Shown: positions 20,160 through 32,325, counted from the stretch's first letter. The stretch: DNA of 64,000 nt from Alitta virens (GCA_932294295.1 OW028585.1:21180912-21244911); one strand, 5' to 3'. Made by a program: numbers and translations. Notes: generated by a model not told the origin, from the letters alone.

Positions 20160-21610
20160 CATGGATCCTATGTTCAACAGAAAGATGCCTATTCACACAA
20201 AGTGTAGTCCAACTGTCTCAGACCCTGCAGTTCAACTGCTAATAGTGATTTAGTGATGCAATCAACAAGTCATCACCATACCAAAGCTAGAGAACATTTC
20301 TACCTGTGTATCTTCGATCTGAAGTCTGTTAATCTCTGATGACCATGTATCTAAATTAACACCACTTGGAAATTGGAAATGGTGTCTTGGAACTTAACAA
20401 GTGGGATTGTGTCTATGCCCTCCCAATATGTGTCACGATCTTTTCACAATTGCTGCTGGGGATAATGTTGATGATAACCCATCTTCATCAACAGTTGAAG
20501 GCAGTTTGCTGTATCAGTACTGGAGGTGGAGATTACATCAGACAGCCAAGAACACCAAGATAGTTCAACTAAACCATCCTAAAGATGGCCTGTTTTTTTT
20601 ACCTGAATTGTACACAAATGTTTCTCCTTTTATACCTAGTTCTTGTTTTGATATCAAATAGACATGTGGACAATGAACAGTGTCTCTTTAGAATAATTAT
20701 GACTGTACTTCCTTTCTAAACAAAATAAGACAATTTTTTACACTCAAAACTTCTGTACAATGTATCTGCCACCCATTTCCACTGATGGTATAGTGTTGAA
20801 TTGTGACAAACCAGGCCTTTTCCACTGTTTTAAAACCCACTGACAAAATGTTATTACTGCACCATAGGCTGACTTGCTCATTCTGGATGGAGCTGTCATT
20901 CATATGTTTAACCCAACATCCTGCCAAACCTTTTTTGATTGAGGTGTTTAGCCATTTAAAATAATATATTCAGTTGTAGTAAACAATTTGTAATGGACTG
21001 AAATTGTGCTGCATAAGTACATGCATTAATCCATTGAATTCAAGCACCCGACTCTCTGATGGAATTGATAGTCAAAGAAGAGTGGAAAAGCTCTGAATAC
21101 CTCTGAAGTGGCAGACATTCTTGAGAGTTGCTGACAATCTGAACTGTTTCATAGACTTGCAAGTGATAACTCCAAAAGGCAAAAACCTCTGAAGGATCAT
21201 GAGTGCCCATGCAATCACAACGAAGCTGACAGCAGAACTTTTCTTCATATTGCCAGATACATGTACAGTGCTGGACTGTAGAGATTTTAATTGAAATAAC
21301 AGACACGGCTGTTGTAGTTCATGCTTTATCTTAGGACATCAAGTGGATTTTCAAGAACTGGGTTTAAAGGCTCTGGCAAAAAGCACTTCAGTTATCAGGT
21401 GTCAGAACCTGGACCGTGTTATGTCTTTGACAAATCCAACAGCTTGACAAGTGACAACAATGCTTAAAGTTGGAGTTGGGCTATTCCTGAATGTTGAGCC
21501 TGTTTGGACAAACATCCCTGAAGCTGATCATGCTTGTAGAGGATTATATTTTGTAAATGTCAAGAGAGCTGCACTAAAGTACACTGTTCTCTTCAAGCGA
21601 GTTGGTTAAG
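20160..21610 (+). pseudogene. decayed member of an uncharacterised repetitive protein family
   Basis: The best part is 20401-20661, which encodes CHDLFTIAAGDNVDDNPSSS, then VEGS, and later LPELYTNVSPFIP. As I recall, the pattern LFTxAAxDNxDxNPSS..xGSfhGT followed by LPxxYTNVxP occurs in multicopy invertebrate proteins of unknown function. Near 21500-21600 a Cys/Lys-rich segment (ACRGLYFVNVKRAALKYT) resembles the Cys-rich C-terminus I associate with the same family. Frames change several times and stops are frequent, so the copy is dead. The family assignment rests on remembered pattern only. Confidence 0.4.
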
Positions 21611-22340
21611 TACCTGATATTTTTCCCTGTACATGTTAATTCATATGTTTTGCTACGGTGATATTCATAAACATGAAGACATGTATACATCACTTCAAAA
21701 ATTCACAAAATTAGTAATATACCTGACGACACCTATTCTGGGGATTTGATAATTGTCTTGAGTGTTAGAACAATGCTAAAATTATGTAACTTAGTGCATG
21801 ATTAGCTCTAATGTTAAGTGTTGATGTTAAATATTATGTGGCTAATGAGTGCAATTTACAGCCATTTCAAGCCATGGAATACCATACTAAGTACCTAAAT
21901 AGTTTCCGGGCATTATAATTTAAGCAGATTTACAAATACAGTTTAAGTTATATAATGAGTAATTTACCTACATTTATAAATTATTAAGAAATAACATTTC
22001 ATTAAAATTTTAGGGTGTTAATACAATTTATGTGAGCAGTTATTGAGCATCTGTTAATAGAAATTGCGAAAATAGTTGCCATTTTGTAAAATGGCTACCA
22101 TTTTGAAATTAGGTCAAATTCCAATAGAGTCCATATCCAAAAATGTGCCAAATATGGTTTTCTATAACAATTTGAAGTTTTTTGGGGTAGAACGACACGC
22201 ATCTGCCCCACTATGCCATTTATGAGGTAATCAGTTCAGTGGTTCATTTGTTGAGCGGCGTATTTTTGAAAATAGTTTGCTACCAATTTCTACGTAATAC
22301 GAATTGAAGTTTTCTGAAATAACCTTTATATATATATTAC
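21611..22340. other. no feature seen
   Basis: AT-rich spacer without a supported ORF or repeat. Confidence 0.45.
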
Positions 22341-23640
22341 TTATTCTTTCTCCTTCAACTTCAATATTCTGGAAAGTTGTGCTTATTTCTGGTTTTGCTC
22401 AATAATGTGTTTATATTCTTCCATGTTAATTTAATATCTTTTCTGCAGTTATCAAAGGTGTTTTTCCAGTAAAGCTTCTTTGCACTTCTTATGATAGAAT
22501 TCAGTGCATTTCTTTTACTGCGAATCATTTTTTGGTTCAGCTTGTTTCTCGTTCGTATTGATTTTAATCTGCCTTTTGTCATCCATGCCTTGATGGGATG
22601 TTTACGTCTGTTGAATCTTACTGATTTTCTTGGTTGGTGCATGTTCATTTGTTCAAGATAGATGTCAAGAAAAACATTGACTCATTGATGTATGTATTAG
22701 CTGTGACTGGGGACCAGTCAACGATATTCAGATCATTGATATGTTATTTGGATTACTCCGTCTGTATGTTACTTGCTTAGAATGGGAGAATACAGTGCTG
22801 TTTTCTAATATGTTAAAATTCATGTAGTGATCACTCATATCGGTAGTTAATGTACCACACCAAGAATCAGTGTTGGAAAGTTTTAAGAAAATGCTATCAA
22901 TTAATGTGGCACTTGAATGAGTCACTCTTGTTAGCATTGTTATTCTTGGAACAAAACTATACCAAGTAACATCTCAAGATAATCTGCAGTTGTAATCTGG
23001 CGGCTATATTTCAAGAGATCAATATTTAGATCACCAAAAATAATAACTTCTTTACTTACTGCTTTAAAAGAATATGGTACTGGTTGTAGAAAATCACACA
23101 ACTCATGTGTACTATTAACGCTAGGAGACCAATGAAAATACATTCAAACATATGCTGGAGGTGATGAGGCACTGTCACATCTAAGGTTACAAATGACAAA
23201 TTTTCATGAATGCACATGGCCAAATGTGCTACGTGCGTTTTCCATGCGTTTGGATAAACGCATGGTAAACGCATGGTTTTTGCTTGGAATGGGAGAATAC
23301 AGTGCTGTTTTCTAATATGGTAATATGGTTTTTCACGCGTTTATCATTTGGCCATGAAGACAGCCAGACCACCCCCAGTTTTACTGCCAGTTTTATGATA
23401 TGGGCAAGCACAGAATTCGAATCATCTAACCATGATTCCTAAAATGTTAGGATATCAAAGAAAAAGTTATTGGGAATCTTTCAGATCAGCCATGAGAATT
23501 TCATATTCGCATTGAGGAGCTTGCCTAGATGATTTTGTCCCCGCTACAGATTGATATTTGCAACATCATATTCATGTAACCCCACCCCAGTACCCCAAAA
23601 GGAATAGTAACCATTTCCTTCTCCCAGCTGCCGTGATCCT
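22341..23640 (-). pseudogene. LINE ORF2 remnant: endonuclease and start of reverse transcriptase
   Basis: Reading the minus strand from 23640 down gives an ORF2-like start (FFFDILTF then ESWLDDSN near 23400-23460), the endonuclease motif KEVIIFGDLNIDLLKYSR (about 23010-23060), TRVTHSSATLIDSIF then DMSDHYMNF (22830-22935), and the linker before RT, AWMTKGRLKSIRTRNKL..AKKLYWKN (22361-22590). GDLNxD and SDH are APE-type endonuclease signatures of CR1/jockey-like non-LTR elements. Several frameshifts and stops make it inactive. A 35-bp piece starting GAATGGGAGAATACAGTGCT is present twice (22780 and 23286), an internal rearrangement. RT and the 3' end are missing. Confidence 0.75.
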
Positions 23641-24800
23641 GTGCCTATCAAGAAATCCTTCATACTTTGTTCTGTAATTTTCTGTTGGAGGGCCATTTTC
23701 ATCATTTGGACACAGCCTCGTTCCCACAGTGCTTGCCTAGCACCAAGTCTGACTCTATCGCTTAAGTACTACTCTTTAGGGTGTTTTGGCTTGCATAGTT
23801 CGGGCTGCAGCTTCATCTTCACCAGCACTTTTGGCTTTACTAAATTAAAAGAATTGTTCAACACTGTGATATGTTTCACCTGCCACTTGCAGGTGAAATT
23901 CAAAAGTTGGAAAGAGGGCACTTGTAATACTTTGTGCTATACATCGCTTAGCCAAGGGGGGGGGGGATCCACACATTGGTCCACATCAGGGAATGCTATT
24001 GAAAAAGTGTGTATCGAAGGTCCACAATTTCATAAAAAAAGACACCCCCAATGCCAGCGGCTGGCTACGGGCCAATACATGAATATGATAAGTGATGTCT
24101 GAAGGGTGTACTTGAAGGTACAGTCTGTGAGTGTTTTCTCAACCTGATGTCGGCCCATTTTGGTAAGAATTGTAGCTTTGTTATATTTTGGCCAAAGTTT
24201 TACTGAAAGAATGTATAAGTGCTTGGCTGCTTGCTGCTTGGTGTGCCACGTTTTTCCTTCCAGGATTTTGCAAACTTTATGATGGTATATGTAGCCTAGT
24301 GCTAGCTTATAACCATCATCGGGGTATTCCTCACAAAAGAGTTTGTGTGGTTCAATTGCTAATCCCCACTGTTGGTGTATGTATCTCTGGAGTGGCTGTG
24401 TGCCTATGAGGGTGCATCATCCGCCCCAACCGGTTTGGAATTGGATATACCTGGGTTTAATGATGTGTTTTGGTGACTGAAGTAACATACTAAAATTTCA
24501 GCTTGATCTGCCACCAGAGTGATGTCTCTTCATGTACTTTGCAGTTATGCGTCAGGCACTTTCCATCATGTTGTAAGTGTTCTTTTACATGGTCCATGTA
24601 CTACAACCATAGTTATTATTGGTTCTAGGAGTGACACAATCTTTTAGGTTGTTTAAGTGAATATTTATTAATTATATGACAATATTACAACATCAGGGAA
24701 TAAAAAGTATAAACAAAGTCTATACGGTATCGCCAAATCAGGCTAACTGAAAGTTTACATTTTGTGATATGAAATACAGAAAAAGGCCAAATGTTTTAAA
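23641..24800. other. no supported gene; small hairpin at 23876-23900
   Basis: TTTCACCTGC and GCAGGTGAAA face each other across five bases at about 23876-23900, a perfect 10-bp stem. There is a G run near 23957. The 153-residue ORF at 23641-24102 has no recognisable domain and probably overlaps the antisense of LINE-derived sequence at its start. Confidence 0.35.
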
Positions 24801-27383
24801 CAAAATAATTACAGTTTCAAGAACCATGTGGGTTCCTCTTGAGCTAATTTTTTTGAGCTATGCCCATAGTATCTGGTTTGGCTTCCCTTTCCTATCATTT
24901 TCAACCACCTGTAGTATTTCTTGGTATTTACGCTCAATTTTGGCTTGAGGCAAAAAATCAGCTGCCAGCTTTGCCCCTCTCTCTGCTGCATCATTTACAA
25001 CCCTGAGAGATCTTACCACAGACACACCATACTTGAAACAATCAGCCCAGTTATAGGAAGCTGCAAGAACTCTTGTGTCTATTTGTAATAAAGCAAAGAA
25101 CATCCATGAATCTGGACCAACAAATTCCGCAAGGTCAGTTGATGAAAGATCAAAGGATCGAATATCTGGATAGACAGGTTTCCCAAAACCAGTGCAAAAT
25201 CTGTTCATATGAGTGTCATTCTTTTTAAATTTCAAGAGGGCTTCAGTGATTTTCTGCTTTTCCTCTGGAGGAACCTCATTAGAAAACAATGCCAGGGGGA
25301 CAGTATCTTCAGCAAGATACCAAAGGTGATTGGCAAAGGCTTTTATGGCAACCTGACTGACAACTACATCAACAGATGCTTACTCAGTTAGATCCTGAAG
25401 AAACCTCAAGTCTCTCATAGGAGCTTGACCTGCCAAAGGACTGGTAACCCACCATTTGACATAAACTAGTGTCACAAACCTGACAAAGCTTGTTAGTCTA
25501 CTGATCTGGCCTTTAGAGTTTCCGTTGAAGCTCTGAGCAAATCTTGACTTGCAAAAGGACCAGTTTAATTGCATATAATAACTTTGACATCCATCGAGCT
25601 TTGTACAGAGCTCCAGGTTGCTTAAAGCTAAATCCACTGACTGTCTTCACAGAACCAGCCAGATACACAATACTCAAGTCTAGCAGCTCCCTGTAGTCAT
25701 CTCTAACATTATCTGACAGCTGCTGATTCTGAAACAATGAAAGTATATCAGCAGTGTCTATATCAAGCACAGTAGAGTCAAAGGTAAGGTCTGTCAAATC
25801 ATCAACTGTAAGAATGTGGAAATTAGCTTGAAATCTTTTGAATAGGGAGATATCAGGCCCAGATGATGCTTCTGTTTTCAGACTGTCCCAAACATGGGTC
25901 AATACAATTTCACCCATATGATGTCGACATGCAGTCCACATCAATGCATGGCCAACCCTATCCTGAAAAGTTACACAAGCTGCAGTCTTACTGATGTTGT
26001 ATCAAAAACCATGGATCCTAAAGATTAACGAGGAATCTGCCACTGATCTATCAGATCTATGCTTGCATCAGCAACGAGGTTCCCCATCGGGTCACCAGAC
26101 TTAATTGGAAGTTTAGGTACTCCTAAAAGCTTGACCCCTCCCTTTCCTGACAGTAGCACTGGAACGCGGTCATCATCATAATATTTACAAGGTAAAGAGT
26201 TCATCAGTTTGGAATCCCAATGAATAGCAGCAACCTCTGGTGGTCGCCAATCTTCCTTGATGTGTTCTGCTATCAGATGGATGGCTTCATTTTAATACTT
26301 AGAAATAAACAGTAACAGTCATTTTCAAAGAGAGGTACAATATTTTTAGTTCATAAGAATTATGTTTATATCTGATGAACTTGAAATTTGTATACCTTTG
26401 AACCATCGAATATGACAAGTTAACTCTCGAAGGATCTCCATCACATGTCTCAATAAGGGAATGGAGTGAAGCTGCCACTGCTGTTGGTGTTATTCCATTT
26501 CTTATTTGATTTAATACAAACTCTGGTTTCTTGAAGATGTCATGTGGGATAAAGATTGTAGTACCAGTTTTAACTCTTCTGTAGTGAGATCTTGATTGGT
26601 GGGAGGCTGCATCTGCATCTGTTTCTTCGCTGTCTTCAGTCATCTGCAATGCAAGATTCTTCACTTTTGTCATCAAGGTCTTTCCAAGATACAAAATTGT
26701 TGCTCAGAACTCTCTGCCTCTTCTTTTCTCTTCATTTTGTGCCATCTGAGCCTCTAGGCGCTGCTGTTTATTTTTCTGTTGCTTCTGATAAACTCTATCA
26801 AAAGATCCAATGCTTGCCTTTCTGTCTGATTTCATACTCTTAAGGAAGAGTCTGTCCTCTTCACATTGATCCTTTTTTACACCATCCTGCCAAAATTTCA
26901 TCGTTTGGTACAGCTGCTTTTGAAATTTTAAGATCTTTGATTTTGATGATGGTGACTCTCTTTTTGCTTGACATACCTCAGTAAGTCCCCTGTTAGTTGC
27001 CTCATGGAAGTCAAAGACTTTTTGCTTGATCTTGCTCACCTTAATTGTTGGGATGTTTGCCATTTTGTATATTTCAACAACTTGATCTGTCACCTTTCCT
27101 GCAGCTTCCCACTTGACTTTGCCTTTGTGATCATAGAGAGATGCTACATGACTCAAGAAGCTGTGTAGAGCCAGGAAAAATAATTCGACAAATACATAAA
27201 TATAAATACATGAATCTTTCTGGAGATTCTATATTGTGATAGAGTATAGTTATAAGTACTTTATTATGAAATAAGATATTAATATTACCTGCCATAAGGT
27301 GGCAGTCTATTCAAGAGTATACGAAAATCATCCTGTGAGATAGTTGTCTTCAGAAAGGGATGGTGTCGACTAGAACTTGCCAT
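24801..27383 (-). pseudogene. decayed DDE-like transposase of an unassigned, animal-wide family
   Basis: Exon 1 (27289-27383) begins MASSSRHHPFLKTTISQDDF and ends at a GT donor; exon 2 starts at 27160 after a CACAG acceptor with agreeing phase. Downstream blocks, in order: VNLSYSMVQR (near 26400, followed by a donor), AIHWDSKLM (near 26210, possible first Asp), LLGVPKLP (near 26120), MVFDTT (near 26000, possible second Asp), WTACRHHMGEIVLTHVWDSL (25880-25945), FKQPGALYKARWM, and near the C-terminus LAEFVGPDSWMFFALL and VVNDAAERGAKL (Glu). HWD..FDTT..ACRHH..ND.AERG recurs, as I remember, in many multicopy invertebrate proteins, but I cannot name the superfamily. At least three frameshifts (near 26650, 26700 and 25550) and a stop near 26020 show the copy is dead. 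Terminal repeats were not found. Confidence 0.6.
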
Positions 27384-28990
27384 CTTATATCACTGCTGTG
27401 ATAGCAATCATGAAAAGCAGTACACTTTCAAATGTTTAACTGCTCAAAACCATAAAATCTTGGAACAAATATGTCCTGTGTAACAATTTGGATGTGAGAC
27501 CAATAAGATGGACAAAATTTTGCATAGCCCTCGTATGCAAGATAATGTCTTTCTGGTGGCAGACTTTAATGTTCATCAAATGGTCTAATATTTTAACATG
27601 TCACTTAGGAGTCCAAAACACAATGATTATCATAAACCCAAGTGTCATTGGGCGCCTGATGAACCCTAGTGCTTATGCATTAACAAATTGTCTCGTGATT
27701 GCACAAATGCACAGTCACATATGGGGCTTATTTTTATTTATTGTAATATTTTATTTTATTGAAGTGGTCTGTAACTATTGTATGTATCTTTATCTTTATT
27801 TATTACTGATGGGCCTGTTGGCCCATGTGTTCCATATATCTTTCAATTGTATAAAGTAAGTATGATTTATATTCCACAGTTTGCCAGTTGATTGCTTTGT
27901 TGTGTGGCTTTATATTTAAACTGTTATAGGGAGTACCAACAGTGGGGATTATGGGACTCTGTCTGCACTGAGCACTTACATTTAAGTTGTTAAGGGGGTT
28001 GCCACTCAGCTGCTTGTTCATTGTAAAATAGTGCAACCACATGGGCCCTGCATTTTGTATATACATTAATGTCGTCTAGGAGACTGGTATGAAATTTCCA
28101 ATGTTTTTTTTTCTTATTGTCAATTTCAGTCAATTCCAAATATATCTATTGTCATCATATATATGAATTGCAGATTTCAACAAATTCATTGCCTGAGGAT
28201 ATGAAGCGAGCTAACATGGTTGAATTATTTTGTCCTATGTATGTAGGCTTGTATAATTAAACATTTATTGGTAGGTCTATCAGATAGTTATTTTTTATTA
28301 GGTCAGTTAAGCATTCATCAACTCGGGTATTTTCCATTGTGCTGGTTCTCTGTGATGGTTCTTTAATGCTATTGAGCCCGCCCCCCCCCCCCTATTATTA
28401 TATGTGGTTTTATAACTATCCAGGAATTTGAAGGCTTCATTCTTTTCTTTACTGTTTGTGTGTATGTATGTATTGAGGATATGATATTTTAGGTTATCTT
28501 GTTCTGTTACTATTTCAAGGATTCTAGTTTTATGTAGGAATTTGTGGCCTACTACTTTATTCATTATCATATGATTATGTTATCCTTAATTAGCATGGGT
28601 GTACCCGTGTCTGGCTTACTTTGAGTGTTGGGGGTCTTGTAATATCTTTGCGCTTAGTGCGATGGTGATTGTTTCTCATGCTGTATTTATATATTAATCT
28701 TAAAAATTCCTTGCAATAATGCAATTTACCAGGAGAGCTGCTGTAGGTAGTCCATAGCTCTGCAGTTAAGTGATATTAGTCTCATTTGGTATCTATTCTA
28801 TCATTTTATACTGCTGAGATGGATTATAGTAGTTTCTAGTATATGCACAAGGTGGCAGAAATACATTAGGGGTTTGTGCCACTTGGTGTGTAGTAATTGT
28901 ACCTGATGACTGGTTTTAGTACCTTAAGTGGGGATCTCACATAGCCTGAAACATTGACGTAAAGTGCCGTATCAGCCACGTAAAGCATTT
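27384..28990. other. no confident gene; possible LINE debris
   Basis: The minus strand at 27800-28066 ends in (AATAAAGATA)-like sequence after CATGGGCCAACAGGCCCATC, which could be a LINE or SINE 3' end. The minus ORF at 28307-28570 (DNLKYHILNTYIHTNSKEKN) faintly recalls a non-LTR endonuclease. A C run lies at 28380-28391. Nothing here is firm. Confidence 0.3.
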
Positions 28991-29006
28991 CGTGGGTTTA
29001 CATTGC

Positions 29007-29420
29007 TTATGTGGGTTTACTTTGCTTACCCTCGCTGCGTCGCTGTTCTATCAAAGGCCGGCTGTAGCGACGAAATTTTGAAACAATGTAGTCAGCATCT
29101 ACAAGAGCCATGAGAATAATGGAGTGGAATCCCTTGTAGTTGTAGCACACTGAGCCACCTTCGGGAGGACACTTGATGACCACATGCTTTCCATCTATGG
29201 CTCCGATGCAATTAGGGAGTTCCATCTTGAAGCGAACAGATTAGCATCTTCTTTCCACTCATCTGTAGTTGTAGGACAGGAGATGACATCTTCAGCATAT
29301 TCTGTAATGAGGGCTTCACAGACTTCTGGGATGATGCTGCTCATAGTGTTGCTGGCCACTCTTATGCCATACTCTTGTCACAAAGCCCTCGAAGGTCCTG
29401 GGCCTCCACGCGGCGAGGGT
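29007..29420 (-). pseudogene. PIF/Harbinger (HARBI1-like) transposase fragment
   Basis: The minus strand encodes SSIIPEVCEALITEYAEDVI and [17 protein letters not shown], then after a frameshift [20 protein letters not shown] and [28 protein letters not shown] carries the first catalytic Asp of the DDE_Tnp_4 nuclease, and the later LVDADY is the second conserved block. The downstream catalytic acids are missing because the reading frame diverges after DADY at 29090, and a frameshift lies at about 29225. The spaced PIF-type MITE at 18937 could have depended on a related enzyme. Confidence 0.85.
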
Positions 29421-29601
29421 TGAAACACTTGGGGTGAAGTCCTCTATCCCCAGTGGCTAAAACAGGACAGTGCGCATTGCACAAGCTGCTCCAGCTATCC
29501 AACGCAGACAATTATTGATTTTATACATCAATCTTACCCTAGAGAGCCTCTACATAGCCCACTCAGGTGCTGATGAGGCGTTAAACAATAACACTAACTA
29601 A
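29421..29601. repeat. probable SINE/LINE 3' fragment
   Basis: GCGGCGAGGGTTGAAACACT and GGTGCTGATGAGGCGTTAAA then CAATAACACTAACTAACTT, a phrase typical of short interspersed repeat 3' ends with a simple tail. No tRNA-like head was recognised. Confidence 0.35.
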
Positions 29602-30200
29602 CTTGTCTCCATGGCCATACATCAGGGACTTGTGGCATTACTGAATAATTTATCATGTCTATTTGGCTATCAGGCTTTTTGTAAGCAGTCATTACTACTT
29701 GCTTTTTTTTCTTTCTCAAGATCTGGGATTGACATAGCCCTGGGCAGGTTTTCTGCCTGTATATTATTTTTGGCCGGCATGCTGACCTCATGGTACCTCC
29801 CGTTGATAGTATCCTCAGCATTTCCATTGTCTATTACGGGGGTAATTCGCTTCATGCCTTGGTTTTTGTAGTTACTTTGGAAGTTTTAGTGGAAGGTGTC
29901 GCCCTCTGGAGATATTTCGCTCTTTTAGTTGGACAGTCTTTATGTCTATGTTCTTGCTGTTTGCATTCAAAGCATACAGTGATCCAGGGCAATCTTGTGC
30001 TAGGTGGGATTCAACTGTCTCATATTTGTAGCAAGTTGTTCTCCTTACTTTCTTCCTGGCTCCTTCATTAATATACCTGACTTTCCCAATATTACACTAT
30101 CAGGCAGGTCTTGTGCCATATATTGGAAGGATAACATAATCCTTCCATCCAAAATTGTAGGCATTGTTTTATGGATAGTTCTTTTCAGACCTACTATATT
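29602..30200 (-). pseudogene. zinc-knuckle (gag/LINE ORF1-like) protein remnant
   Basis: Minus-strand translation gives MPTILDGRIMLSFQYMAQDL, SVILGKSGILMKEPG and CYKYETVESHLAQDCP near 29985-30035, a CCHC knuckle in which the second Cys has become Tyr. In another frame ECKQQEHRHKDCPTK follows (about 29940-29985), a second knuckle. Downstream is a polar region (MKRITPVIDNGNAEDTING). Two adjacent CCHC knuckles after a basic domain fit LINE ORF1 or a ZCCHC3-like gag. Frames are broken, so this is a remnant. Confidence 0.5.
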
Positions 30201-30302
30201 CCCAAAACCTAACTAATATCAACTCTGTTGTTTCTTTTAACCTCTAGGTTAATTGTGTTTTAACCCTGTTTTTTTTTCTAAGTAACTACTTGTTGTTTCC
30301 AT

Positions 30303-30618
30303 AAGTGGGACCTAGCTCAGAGGTAGCGCTCTGGGCTTCCAACCGCTGGGTCCCGGGTTCGGAATCCTGGTCGAGCCTAAGTTGGATGGCTGTTTCATCC
30401 TTCATCTCATTGCCATGGTCTCTGCCTGTCCTTATTAGCCCAACTGGTGCAGAAATACAGGACGTAAAGCCCTAATCACACACACACACACACACGCACA
30501 CACACACGCACACACACGCACACACACACGCACACACGCACACACACACACACGCACACACACACACACATACACATACACACACATACACACATACACA
30601 CATACACACACACACACA
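30303..30618 (+). mobile_element. tRNA-derived SINE (family 1) with (CA)n tail and target duplication
   Basis: The head contains a box A (TAGCTCAGAGGTAGCGC) and a box B (GGGTTCGGAATCC, one base longer than canonical). The body runs CCTAAGTTGGATGGCTGTTT..CATTGCCATGG..GTGCAGAAATACAGGACG and a CA-rich tail follows. GTTTCCAT flanks both sides (30295-30302 and 30619-30626), an 8-bp target-site duplication. Non-autonomous; it needs a LINE partner. The original tail was probably CCAC-rich, as at 53105. Confidence 0.88.
30477..30618. repeat. (CA)n microsatellite
   Basis: About 140 bases of CA repeat with CG and TA interruptions, grown from the SINE tail. The Cys/Val-rich minus-strand ORFs here are translations of this repeat. 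Confidence 0.95.
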
Positions 30619-30699
30619 GTTTCCATTTCCAATGAGGAAGTGAAAGGTGACATGGTGTGAAGTGGTTGCAATTGTGGGTGTGAAAGCACTCTCTCACCT

Positions 30700-31145
30700 T
30701 TACTTTTGCATAGAAATAGTGGCAATTTTGGTTTATATCTTGGTTTTATTGAGCATATCGTTTAATGAGGTAATTTTGGTACCCCTATTTATTTGTTTAC
30801 TCATAATTGATTTCTAATGGTGCATATAGATGACCATCACTTACTTGCTCCTCAGGTATATCAAAATCAAAAAGGTTGCTTACAAAGTGATAGTACTCCT
30901 TGAAGGAATGGCTAGAAGTAACTTGTATAGTCCTATTATAGGAAGAATTGTCCTAATTGGCGGTTTGCGTTATACGGGCCATTTTAAATGATGGGGATAC
31001 TCCTCCTAACAGCATAGAAAATGCACTCATCATATGGATTTTTGTGATCACAAAATCACCTCTCAGACCTAATGCCCAGGCTTTGAAATACATCCACCAT
31101 TACCAACAAAGCACAGGATTCACATGCCCCAAAGGGTATACATGT
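30700..31145. other. no gene supported
   Basis: The ORF at 30957-31211 overlaps the start of the hairpin below and has no recognisable domain. Confidence 0.35.
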
Positions 31146-31151
31146 GATTTC

Positions 31152-31217
31152 ACACAATTACTTCAGGTGATTACACCAATAAAGACTTATTGGTGTAATC
31201 ACCTGAAATAATTGTGT
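31152..31217 (+). repeat. 31-bp near-perfect hairpin with a 4-base loop, followed by an A-run
   Basis: The arms 31152-31182 (ACACAATTACTTCAGGTGAT...) and 31187-31217 pair with one mismatch across the loop AGAC. Nine or more A residues follow directly. The stem is far longer and cleaner than expected by chance. It could be a tiny foldback element or a source of double-stranded RNA. Confidence 0.85.
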
Positions 31218-31229
31218 AAAAAAAAAGAA

Positions 31230-31960
31230 CAAAAACAAAAGAATTACATTTTACAATTTTATAAATAAAATCTAGTTACAAACACTAAAACATTACAAAC
31301 TGTAGAAACAGATCATTTGGAAAAACTAAATATAATTTATAACGGCGTTTCTCATTTAATATCAAATTAAAAACTTCAAAACTAAAAAAACAAGTTGAAA
31401 AAGTTTGATTTGTTTTTCTTAAACAATTTAATGAATATAATATCCACCTCCAATTTAAAGAATTTAAGTTCAGAATTGAATAAGATCCCAATGAACAGAT
31501 ACTCAATTGCAATCTGACAAATTATTTTCAAATATAGTAATTAATATACATCCCCTATGCAGCTGATGCCAGCTATGAGGGCAGGATTCAGCACCTGCAT
31601 GATGACATCAAGGGGGTCATATACCAGCATACCGTCAACATTATTTATTCAACAGGCATTTGTTGATAGCATTTTTTTTAGCTGCAATGAATTGTTTGAT
31701 GTGACTTAATATAAGAGGATTTAGTTTTCTTTAAATCAGTCACAATTTAATAACAAAATTAAAGTGAGAGAATAATCAATATCTTACTTCGATGTCACTA
31801 ATATGTTGATGCCTCTGCATGATAGCAGAAGGCCTTTTATTCTATCTTGTGATATAAATTAAATGTAAGCTAGTGAATGTAAAGGGCCATTAAGGGCTAT
31901 AGAAGGCTTGAATATAAGTTGACAACAATTTTGAAACAGTCTCATTTATTCTTTACACTC
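31230..31960. other. no feature seen
   Basis: AT-rich DNA. A short plus-strand stretch near 31557-31640 could be coding (DASYEGRIQHLHDDIKGV), but it is too short to place. Confidence 0.35.
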
Positions 31961-31970
31961 AGTGTCAAGG

Positions 31971-32157
31971 CGACTCACCAGGTCATCAAAATTCACCACA
32001 CCCACAACCAACAGTACAAATGACATCAAATACATTGAATTAATCGTATGGCATTGCTAATGATATATAAGGTCATTTGTGTAGCAAATAATGAACATGC
32101 AGCGTGTTTGTTAGTGACGTGTTTGTTGTGGGTGGTGAATTTAAATGCCCTGGCGAA
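31971..32157. mobile_element. foldback/MITE-like element with ~37-bp inverted arms
   Basis: Left arm CACCAGGTCATCAAAATTCACC then CACCCACAACC (31971-32009) is the imperfect complement of GTTGTGGGTGGTGAATTTAA ATGCCCTGGCG (32123-32157). The interior (about 110 bases) has no ORF. Confidence 0.6.
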
Positions 32158-32199
32158 CCCCAATGTGATCGATGTAGATCGTAATCATTGCTGTTATTG

Positions 32200-32325
32200 A
32201 ACTAAATTTTGCACCTTTTTCAATATTTTTCCCTATCAAGGGAGTTAAATCAAATAAAAAACATATAAACTAAGGGGAGAGTTGCTAGGATTGGACCACT
32301 TAACTTTGAGGGGCTGTAGTGGTTC
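32200..32325 (+). repeat. dispersed repeat, copy 2 (partner at 4130-4250)
   Basis: Near-identical to 4130-4250 through TTTTTCCCTATCAAGGGAGT and GAGAGTTGCTAGGATTGGAC. In both places it precedes other repeats, so it is an interspersed element and not a one-off duplication. Confidence 0.7.

Noticed and set aside
23641..24102. 153-residue plus-strand ORF as a gene
   Set aside because: No domain, and its start overlaps the antisense of LINE-derived sequence.
27488..27859. 123-residue hydrophobic plus-strand ORF (possible membrane protein)
   Set aside because: AT-rich, no recognisable family, and its end overlaps a probable LINE 3' tail on the other strand.
30435..30725. Cys/Val-rich minus-strand ORFs
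   Set aside because: Translations of the (CA)n microsatellite.
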